Below the pieces are notes generated by a model. That model saw only the letters and a program-made list of their open reading frames with translations, ran no database searches and had not been told where the DNA came from. Shown here piece by piece: positions 49,901 to 61,537 of a stretch of DNA of 64,000 bases. Numbering within the stretch: the stretch's first letter is position 1; each line of letters starts with the position of its first letter. A program made the translations under genes and the position numbers. Origin of the DNA: Dallia pectoralis (lineage: Eukaryota > Chordata > Actinopteri > Esociformes > Umbridae); NCBI GenBank assembly GCA_029465975.1, contig CM055756.1:124001-188000 (forward strand). Direction: 5' to 3'.

Positions 49901-52900
49901 GACTTGACCGAGTAATGTTCCAACCCAGAAACCAAAATCCAATCCCAGAAATTAATATTCCAAAATTATCCCCAATTATCCCCCAAAAGATGAGATGAAA
50001 TGAGATGAGATATCCCCAATTCTAACACTATTCCATTTGTAAATCCTAGACCAGAAATAACATGTTCTTATAGGACAGAACAACAGAGTTTTTTCACCTT
50101 GTCTGCTCGGGGTTTGGAACCAGCAACCTTCGTTTACTGGCACTGCTCTCTTGACTTTTTCTCTTGACCCTGCCTTCCCTTAACCTTCTGATGATTTTAA
50201 AACATTATAATTGTAAACAAAAACTGACAGACTTGTAGAAGAAATGGATTAACCTGCACATCGGAGAGCTAATCTGTTATAGTAGATCTAGAAGAAGTAG
50301 AAGTGAGTGACTTGCCCTCAGAATGGAGAGTAGACCCCATGGTGGAGAAAGGACCAGGGCCCCATGGTGGAGTTAAGAGCAAGCCCCAGGACCATGGCTA
50401 ACTTTAGTGGACCTGAAGGACATGAACCGCAAAGCGAGGTTGTTCAGAGCTCCCTGGGGACATTAGCTAGCTTCAACGGGTAGATTTCATTAGGCACGAA
50501 ACCAAAGAAACCGGTCTTAAACAAGAAGGTACTATTGGAATTTGCCCATGTGCTATTACATGTCGCTGAACATTAGATTGTGCCCTAATAAATGCAACCC
50601 TGACCTGAACACTTGTGGTAAACGTGCATCTAGGTTGTTTTATTCCCCCAGGCTGCTCTGCACGACACCCCAGGCTAGTCAGTAGACATGGGCTTGTCCA
50701 ATGATGATTCCTGGTGGTTACCTACCTTCCATCACTGCAAAGCCTGCTGTAGTAGCCAGCCTGCTCTATGTCGTCCCTTTGTGTTTTTGTTGTTTCCTTC
50801 TGTTGTATATCTGAAATGCATTGATTTGTTCGGTACACACATCGTAGTTTTGTTCTTCTTCCTGTTTTGTGTGGCGTCTGTGTGCGCGCTGCTATCCCAG
50901 TTAGTTGGTTTTTGTTGAAGCGCTACTCATCCCGTAGCGGTGGCGAGTGCCATGGAGCTTAGAGATTTGTTGGTCCCCTTTCCTCCACTGTTTATTCCAC
51001 ACAATACTCTGTGATTGGCTGTGATTTCATTACATGCAGGTGTGTATCATTTATACTGCTAGTAGATATGTACACGTGTTGATGATATTGGTGCTTGCCT
51101 TCCAATCATTAGCTGTAAAACAGAGGACAAGAATGTTTATTTCTTAGGTGTAGGAATCGTGAGAACCAGGAACGGCAGGTTGTAAAATCTGTCTGACAGA
51201 TGGCGGGCAAGTCAACAAAAACGTTGATTCACTTCTGAATCCAATGCTAAATTAGATAATTTTTTGCTAATTTCTTTTCTGAAGACATGATGTCCTGTAA
51301 ATGTGCTCCAAGAGCTTTTCTCACTCCAAGAGTTTAGAAGAGGTTCTTTCGGACTCCCCCTATCGAGTTGTAACTTTTGGGTATTTAGTATTCGAGGAAC
51401 GCCGTTGTAGTTGACATCTTGACTGTTTTCTCAAACCTAGTATTGTGGTTGAGTTGTTTGTTGCCCTACTGGGATCCAGGCTATTAATCACTGTGTCAGA
51501 GCAACGGTGAACTAGCGACCGCCCTCCATGGGTCAGAACCAGGGTCTAGGGAGTGAAACCTAATGTATTACTCTGGACCCCAACATCTCAACACAATCCA
51601 CTGTACTGTATGTGTTTATCGAATTTAGTGTTGGAGTTTCTGGTATAGTGAAACAACACACAATGTGGGGTAGGGGTGTTCGTTAACACATATGGTTCTG
51701 TACCATGCTGCCTGGCTAACTGCATGACGGCGTAGATCCTTTAGATCGGAGAGATGTTGTTTCCGTATTATTTTGTCCTCGTAAATACCCCAAATTTACC
51801 AACCGAAGCATTACTGCAGCAGAACAAGTCAGCCTTATATTTGCACATTCAAAATACTATGTGTTTATGCCTCTGTCGACTACTTCTCTTACGCAGGGCA
51901 TTGAGCTGCCCCCTATACAGAAGACTTTAAATGCTTTTAATGTTAGCTCCAGTCATTGTAAAGCAACAAAATAGTGGAATTTACACTTCGGGTGTTTATA
52001 TTTATTCCATTAAGATGTTCACAATCTCGTTCAGATGATGTGTTTAAAGTGATCCCAAGTTTAATTTGAATTCAGATCTGTTTAAAAGTGAACCCATCAC
52101 ACGGCGCAGATGCAGCAGGCTAACATTGAAGATGGTGGCCTTCATGTGGTTAAGTTGGAATACAATGTTTGGCAAAGATGGGAATGACAAGGGTTCAGGC
52201 CAAGGACAATCTTCATCTGTTTTCCACAAGGTGGGCTAGGAACTTCAATATGATATAAATATATATATATAAATAAATGTATGATATAGCATGGCATAGC
52301 ATGTACTTTGATAAAACAGAAACAAAAAATATACTTTCCCGTAACAATAAAGACAAAGACATTTGCTCAGAACAAGTTTGTCTACCATCTACAGGCACAG
52401 CTTGTGCACAGCTTGAACATATACTACTGTGTATTCACAGAGACACCAACAACCTAAACATGCCTCAACTGGTCCGTCACCTCTGTCAATGTTCCCAAAC
52501 ACACAGACCGTTTCACAACATCATCTTTCAACAGTTGACATTCAGTCAGCCGTTGGACAGTTCTATGTGGACAAATATTGCTATGTGCGTTTGAGTGTTC
52601 CGATACATATCAAACCGCCACTTTGAAACATTCACACATCTCTCTACGCTGGGCTTTGTCTCAGTGTTAAATAATGTCTTGGGGTGTCCTTCTGTGCTCC
52701 CAAAGGAGCAGGAGCAGATTGAGCTGCCAACCAGCTGGTGGTTTTGTGAGCCACGCTGGAGGCCCTGACCCCAGGGTGAACACAATTCAGTACTTCCTTG
52801 TCCTGTACCAGCCTCTCAGCTTACTGGATGGTTCACCAACTGCTGTGGGTATCCAGGACCAAATTTGCACCATGGCCAAATAATTGCAGGCTTCCACGCT

Positions 52901-55900
52901 TCTGTGTTTTCTATCACTTCACTCTGCAGTAAAAGTGATTTGTAAACCTGGGCATATATCGCAACGCTGTTGGCCTCCAGATTAAGCTACTGGTTTTAAA
53001 CTGTTTCTCACTCTTTGCTCAGTTTCCTGTGGCCTCTGCTCAACATTTTAAGTTAGAAGGGGAAGGTTGAAGGAAAGTAGTTTTCTGCAATGTGTGTAAA
53101 AAAGACCGGTAGTAAAGGTGTTTAGATGAATTGTAGTCCTAGCACAGACAATACAGAGTTACCAGGACAAAGGTGTTTGGTCTGTTTTCCGATCAATCGT
53201 GCTTTGACTATTTGACTTAATTTCACACATTTGTTGTGGGATTTTGGAACACAAGAACATTTTTTGCCTTATCTAACCATATTAACTAACCATATCTAAC
53301 TAATCCATATTAGTTTACCCACCACTCAAAAAAGGAATCTTGTCTAGACCTCACTGATCAGCACACTGATGCTTGTCTGAGAAACCTACTGTTAGAAGGC
53401 CAATATGCAATGACAGGAAGTTGGCCACACGTTGCTATTTAGGTGTTTTAGGCAGGGACCTTCAGTCTGGTTTTCTAGATGTTTCTATCTAGGTGTTGGG
53501 TCTGAGGCAGGGACCTTCAGTCTGGTTTTCTAGATGTTTCTATTTAGGTGTTGGGTCTGAGGCAGGACCTTCAGTCTGGTTTGCCAGATGTTTCTATCTA
53601 GGTGTTGGGTCTGAGGCAGGACCTTCAGTCTGGTTTTCTAGATGTTTCTATTTAGGTGTTGGTTCTGAGGCAGGACCTTCAGTCTGGTTTTCTAGATGTT
53701 TCTATTTAGGTGTTGGTTCTGAGGCAGGACCTTCAGTCTGGTTTTCTAGATGTTTCTATTTAGGTGTTGGTTCTGAGGCAGGGACCTTCAGTCTGGTTTT
53801 CTCGATGTGGTTCCTGTGGCTTGTTGCAAAGGTTGACTGGTAATAATTGGGCACTGATCATTATAATTGGGCTCACGATTTTGTACCTCGCCCGAGCAGT
53901 ATAAGTTGTCCAGGAACAGATCAGGTGTGTGTGTTTGTGTGTATGCAGGGGGGTGGTGTTTCTCTGGGAGGATTTACTAAATGATAAAAATGTGAACAGT
54001 GATGTAGGCCAATCGGATATGAACAAAACAATATGCCTCGCAATCAGCACTACTTTTTCAAGTTCACATAGTCCTTCTGTGTTTATTTACCTTGTTTAAC
54101 ATCATGGATAAGAAGACCAGGAAGAGGATATGTTGAATAGTGCCAAGTCCTGAAAACCTACACCGGTGAGAAATCTGGGCTCAGAGACCCTGCTGCCCTT
54201 CTGTTAAGTGCAGAGGCAGTTGGACACTTCGTCTGTGTTACCTCCATTTTCCTAACTGTATTTTTAGCCACACATTTAAGGACAAACCACATGGCCTGTT
54301 CTGCTCTAAGCGGACAACTGCCCCCTCAGCGGGCCCACTGTATGGACCTGTTGCCCATCTCGTCTTACCCTGTGTTTCTCTCGCTTTCCCTATCTGACCT
54401 CTTCTCAGGACTTTGCTGTCTTTTCTCCATTACTATTTTCTGGTGTTTTTCCAGCGGGCCAAATGATCTGAAAGGCCAGGGTTCTTCTCGCCCATCCAGA
54501 AAATACACACAGTCAGTGACGTCTTTGCGGCAGGCGGTCGAGCAGCGATCAGTCTCCTGAAACCCCACGGTGAAATGGAAACTAACCCGTCTGCCAATCA
54601 TTTACCAGAGAGACCTGTAATTGCAGATAAAGAGAGCTTATCCCGCTAATTCTAAAACACACTCGTAAAGGAGTGCAGTCGGTGTGTGTGTAATGGAACT
54701 TATCCACTCCAGTTTTATTTAATCAGGACTCAGTCAACCTTGAATTCTAAAATGCAAAGGCACTGGTGTGAATCAGCGTACCTTCATTATGCATATCTTG
54801 TAGCTATGTATATTCTTTTATTATTCTGTTTCTTATTTTTTATTGTTCCTATAACTCCATAGATGTTGCTTGCCATGTCATAAGAATTTAATTGTTCAGT
54901 TTGATGCAAGTCATTCAGTACACATGACAATAAAACAATTTGACTTTAAGAAATTGTTCTGTGTGTTAGCCTGATAGTGATATGTAGTGGCAGGTGATTT
55001 ACGAGTTTAGTGATATGTGTTTGTGTGTTTGTATGTATGTATGATGACACTGCGGTTATTTCATGAGTAGGCCCTAATGGCCATGGGTCCTGTCATTCCT
55101 CTTCCTCCTAAGCCCCTCTTTGTTCCATCATCTCTTCCTCAGCACCACTTCATTCTTTTTCTCAGGAAGGCCGTGAGAATGTTGCCTCGGGATGAAAAAG
55201 CCTTCTGGATATCCCATTTAAGTTGGACACTATATTTATCCTGCAAAGCATGTACACTTACTCAGATGCACATACACAACACACACGTTGCATCATTCAG
55301 GGCCATATCACTACTTCCTGGTTGTCTAATACAATGGTCCTGTGACAAATTACTGTCAATTGTTCATTTCAACTGAATTTTACATTTAAAATATTTTTTT
55401 ACATCCACACGTTTGGGAAGGAATGTGGTGGGGAAGGCTTAACACTGAAAAGTTGAGAATTTCTGTTTTGTGAGGACTCTTTCACTGTGGTCTGAAGGAT
55501 TTAAAACTCTCATATGAATGTCCATTGATGTAAAACCCAATCCATGTGTGTATCAGGGTATCAGATGGGTTTGATCTGATGTTGGATATTGGGGTGACAA
55601 CTTATGTCATTGTTATTTCAGCTGTACCCCACGCCCCTGTCCCCTGAAATCATCCAGGCTTTAAGCTGTGTTCTCCTTCAAATATATGGATATTCTCCTG
55701 AGAACCACTAAATTGGGTTAAAGTTGTGGAACAAAGGAGTGAGCGGTAGAGAAAAGAGGGAGCTGTGGGTTCTAGAGTGTAGGAAAGAAGGGTAGAGGAA
55801 AAGGGAGGTAGAGACATCAAAATGAAGGTATATTATGAATCGATGGGTTGCCGTTTTTGTGGCAGAAAGTGAGCAAGGGGTTTGGAAGATGTTTCTAATT

Positions 55901-58900
55901 TACAGTTGAAATAGTAGCGGTTGTCTGGAATGGAAATAAGAGAATAAATGGCTGGTTTCATTTCTTTTTTCCCCCTGTTTTCTTTACTCTGTCCCTCCTG
56001 TCCTATTTGTAGCCAGCTTCTGTGAAGAGAGGGTATAACATTTTAGTTAGGTCAACTCCATTGTGAATGACAGAGTAAATGGGACGTGAGGGACCATATG
56101 CAAGACATGAAAGTCAAGCAGTTAGTGACAGAACTAATTTCTCATACATCAAAAGATGAATGAGTCTATTTACGGATAGATGATGAAAAGAATAAAGGGA
56201 CCAGTAATTAATTAGAACTGAGGGGCCCTGAACAAAAACAGGGGCTGGTTTGTTATAGACGTGTAGAATGTTTGGAAGATGGAGGGTGCAACAGACACCC
56301 TAGAGACATCAAATGGGTGTTTAGAAGAAAACCGGATTTGAACACCCGGACTGGAATATAGTAGTTCTGGTGTATCTGGATGCAGAGGTTGTAATTAAGA
56401 TCCGATTTCACTCAGTTCTGCATCTGTTCTGCACATCAGAAGCGGAATAGAGCAAGCAGGCCAGACAGAGTTTGTCTAATCTGTTTGATTCGCTGAGTTT
56501 GGACCAGATGTCTGTCAGCAGTGCAGGCATTGTCAACCAGAAAACCGGAGTCATCCATCCACTGGGGTTTGAAACTTTTTGGGGATTATGATTGGTTTTA
56601 GTTAATTTATATCTATTAATATCTATCTATCTATATCTAATATCTTTAGAGACATGATAATGAATAACAAGACTTAATGAGATATGATAGCGCTCAATGA
56701 CGGAACGAAATGGAGATTTCTGTCAAAAATGTCTGACTTGCTTGAACTGCTATGTGATTAGATCCATCACGCCAATACGGCGGTGCAGTGATACGGTCCG
56801 CACGTTTTAATCAGGCACTTGAACAATTGGATAAATTAGCTCTTTGGAGAAAGTCAGGTTAAACAGTTTCCACAGCACAGGGACTTAACATCAAATACTT
56901 CTATGATCGTATGGAAATAGTGAGAGAACGAAACAGAGGGGTAGTGGAAGAGAGAGAGAAGGAGAAAGGCAGAAAGCAATATATAGAAAAAGAGAGGGAG
57001 CGATGGAGAAATCGAAAGGGAGTAGGATGGCTTGCGATTGTTCCCATATGTGCACCAGACACCTGATCCTCAGTCCTCCCGGTGGATGAATCAACATTCC
57101 CGGTGAGTGACACAGATGTGCTCTCCATCTGGTGAAGTTGGGCTCGCTGAGGTTTTGTTGGGAGAGAGACGTTAACTAGATCCATGAATTTTGAATCTTT
57201 TAAGCCAGACGTTGACTGGGTCGTTTCTCTTCATATTTCTGATGGGAATACCAAACGTCCCTATTTGTGTCTTCTTAATAAAGTATAATTTTGGAGGTTT
57301 ATTGAAGAAATGGCCAACGTACATCTGCGTTTTTGTTGGCAAGCATGTGACAATAGCTGAATTGTTGCTGTTATCTCTGGTTTGTAGCTAGCCTTCCTCT
57401 CAGACACTTGTTCAAGTCTAAATGTGTTCACCAACACCTAGATTTTTTTTATTTACCTCACAATTTCAATATGTCATTTCCTGTCATCTGCAGAGAGCAT
57501 CTTCTCATCTTTGGATTGACCATTTCTTGACCCCATGGCTGAGGCAGGTGTCCCAGTGCTCGTCTCTTTGGCTCAGCTCCCCGTTCATACCCTTAAAGTC
57601 ACACACCACAAATCCACATCCTCCTGAGACAGGATTCCTCAAACCTCGGTTTCTCCTTGTTCTGCTGCTTAGAAAAACACTGTGTGTGAGAGGAAAGCAA
57701 AGAAGACGTGTGTGGATGGTGTGTGTGGTAAGCGTGTCGAGATCAGTTGGGAATGTACACACACATAAACACAGACAGCCAGAGGTGCGGATTCTGTGTA
57801 CTCTGGATGCCTTGTGGTGTCAGGAGCAGTCCTTTATGATCCGGGCCAAGCTGCCTCCGGGCCTGGACCTCCACCTCCATCTGAATCCCTGTTTATATGG
57901 GAGATGTGAGGGAGGGAGGGTTAGGGGGGTTACGTATTCATCCCTTTATGCCTTTGAACGAACATAAACCTCTGCGAGGCAAGCGTGTCATTGGATCCAG
58001 TACGAGTGACGGACGCAGTGACATCATCGCTGTATGGCGGCCAGATCTATAGCATGCGTACGTGTGAATGCTTAGTGTTCTGTTTAATATTACTGCCGTT
58101 TATTTGCCTTGTATCTCGGCTCTGGCAGTGGTAACTGAAGGGAGGTTTTAGTGCTGCTGTAATGCAAAAGCACTTTGCCTGTGTCTTAAACCTTCTGCCT
58201 GTTCCCTATGTATTGATTTAGTTGTGAAACAACTAGTTTACCCACAGGTTTCTTTTGACAAAAACACAGGAAATTCACTTAGAATTCACCCCATAATGGG
58301 TTTTATTAAGGACTGCTCCTAGGGATGGTATTTTCATTTTCAAATATTCTCTGGTCAGTTTGAAATCAATCCAATATTAGTAAAACCCCAACCTCTCCAA
58401 AAAAAACATCTAGACTACTGCTAGCCTACAGTGTTTTTAGGCTTTTGTACATTAATTGATTTATTTGCGTGTGTGTGTGATTTATGTTTAACAATACCTG
58501 TGGGTGTTACTGTCAGATTTAGACACACATGTTCAGTTATTAAGGTTAGTGGATAGGTATATGGGCTAGGGAATGGAGAACATGGATTACTTGCTCAGGG
58601 TTTCAGGTTGTGTGTGTGTCGCCTATGGGCGTCACATCTTTTTATGATGTCATAGTTAGTTAAGGGCTCAAAATCATTTGAGGCGTTTCCTCCCCAACGT
58701 GGACCAGGGTGTCTCCTAAAGTAGTGAAATACAGCAATAAATATTAGCAAATGGGGTGTATTTCTTTTTTACTTGTTTAGTTCCAGTGCATATTTGTGAT
58801 GTACATGCTATTCATCCGCAGTTTTCAGGAAGAAACCAGAGACACAAACGTGTGCCTGGCAAACACTATGCCACGGCCTTAAAATGTCATGGTCAAGCAA

Positions 58901-60348
58901 TTCATGTTTTAAATGTCCCATTGGCTTCGATAGAGATGATCTAATCAGTGATTACGTTTTTTTTTACAATCTCCATGGTTTTGGTTTTACATTTACTTTA
59001 TTTACTTATCTGACAACACTCAGAACATTGGCCTAACAATATGTCAACAACCATTTCTAGCCCATTCTTTTATGTTGTGTCAGCGTTCCGCTTTATCACC
59101 AAAAGATATAACCCTGGCAATATATATAGGTTTTACAGAGATCAGGTTTGTAAGCGTTTAACGACCTCCACCAAGCTCTTTCATTACTGGTGTCAGCCAA
59201 CGTTGCCCCCACATTACAACAAGGTTCAACACCAGCCAGGAACGGTACAGTAGACAGAGCCCAGAGCCCAGAGCCCAGAAAGAATTTCAGGAGTTCCAGC
59301 TTTGTGTTTTATTGCCCCTGTTGGACAATCAGTCATCCATGGAGGAGATGGATGATGGATTCTCTCCCTGGTCTGTTTCTTCCATGCCTGGCAACTCTGT
59401 TTCCTTCCGTCTCTTTCCCATTGCTCCGATGTGGTCTGGTCCGCTGACGACTCCTCCCAACGCCAATTCTCTGTGATATTACTCACGATGTGAAAGAGCC
59501 CCCTGCTGCTATAGAGAGACCGACAGACAGACATAGAGACAGACAGACAGACATAGAGACAGACAGACATAGAGACTGACAGACAGAAAGACATAGAGAC
59601 AGACAGACAGAAATAGAGACAGACAGACAGACATAGAGACAGACAGACAGACAGACATAGAAACTGACAGACATAGAGACTGACAGACATAGAGACTGTC
59701 AGACAGAAATAGAGACAGACAGACAGACATAGAGACAAACAGACATAGAGACTGACAGACAGACTGACAGACATAGAGACTGACAGACATAGAGACTGAC
59801 AGACAGACATAGAGACTGAGACAGACATAGAGACTGAGACAGACATAGAGACTGACAGAGAGACATAGAGACTGACAGAGAGACAGACGGATTGACAGAG
59901 ATCTTCTAAGTAACGCTTTCTCTATATGGCGTTACCATGTTGCTGCACCATCTGACAGCTCGGTGTTGCAGCTGTAGTGTTTATTTTAATAAAGACTTAT
60001 TATCAACCAACTGTCTTTGTTTGTTATCCACGTTGCTTAAGAAACATTTCTGGCTCAGGGTTTGTTTATAATAGAGATATTTGGAACTGAACCAAAAGCC
60101 CAGCGCTACTTTTAAGTTCTCCATGTACCTTACAGCTAGTATGTTGCTCTTCCATTTAGTGGAGCTCTTAGCACACACAGTATGTCTGCTGTGTGGGTTC
60201 AGATACGTGTCTGTGCGTCAAGCGTATGTGATGAAACGGACCTTGAACCTAAGTGTTGCTAAACGAAACCTGTAGCCACCAGGACAAGCTAGGCTCTTTG
60301 TGCTACAATCATTCAGTTTGGAGTAGTTTGATCAGAAGCAGCTGCTCC

Positions 60349-60379
<31 letters not shown>

Positions 60380-61310
60380 CCGCATCATTGGCCTTCTGTA
60401 TTGATCTGGCTCAAGGCCTTTGTTTTGGCTGTACTATGTGGTGTGATGACCCATGGGAGAGGGAGAGGACTCATTCAAATTCCATTCCAGTGAAATCAAT
60501 AGAGAACCATGTTTCACTGTAACATCTATCTCCCTGCTCCGACCAATCACCTGCAAGGTTTTGAGCGGACTCCGTCAACGGCAGCCTTTTCTTACTTCTA
60601 CCGGAAACCAACCTAGCAGGTATTTTAGGTTGAACGGTCAAGGAAGTGGGTGTATGAGCATAAACGGGTGTTGACTGCGTGTGCCATGCGTGTGCGTATA
60701 CAGTTCAGGAGAAACATATGACACAATGTTTCAGATAGGAGGGAGATAGGAGGGAGCGAAGGAGAAGTGGGGAGGTGCAGGGCTGTTTGGCATAGACTTC
60801 AACTCCTTGGCATTGAAAAATAAGGGTGGCCCACTTAATGCTACCCTCTGTGAGAGGCCCTTCTGTAACTTAAACTTAACTGCAGAAACTCTATGCCACA
60901 TGGAAGGTTTATACAATATTTCTCTCCTAGTGTCTTATGGGTTGAGGGGTTCACATTTAACTACGCTACACAGAAGCTCAGGTTTAACCAGTGTTTGATT
61001 TTTCCCCCTGCCTTCTGGCGGTTCGATTATTGTGAACGGGGTGAGCTATAGTGCTCTTTAAATACGTCGACACAACACACACACACACACGTCGGTCAAC
61101 CCTATATTTATTGTTGCACAGCCATATTGTCATGCTCTTCTGAGGATTGGCGCAGTGACAGAGCAGTCGTAAAAATGACAGCATTAATTGTGAAGAGGGC
61201 TATGCTGCCTGTCGGCTCTGTGGAAACTGTTTCTGTTTGAGTGAGTCGGCAATATGGGGCTCAATAGCCCAGCTCATTGTTACTACACACACAGGCACAA
61301 ATGATCAGAT

Positions 61311-61349
<39 letters not shown>

Positions 61350-61502
61350 CACAAACGATCAGATGCACACACACAGGCACAAACGATCAGATGCACACAC
61401 ACACACATACACACACACAGGCACAAACGATCAGATGCACACACACACAGGCACAAACGATCAGATGCACATACACACACACACAGGCACAAACGATCAG
61501 AT

Positions 61503-61537
<35 letters not shown>

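Noticed and set aside
57422..57967. 181-codon plus-strand frame
   Set aside because: No family resemblance and no conserved-looking motif; it overlaps another frame on the opposite strand.
59226..59846. 206-codon Cys/Leu/Ser/Val minus-strand frame
   Set aside because: It is mainly the GACA composite microsatellite; the non-repeat end resembles nothing.
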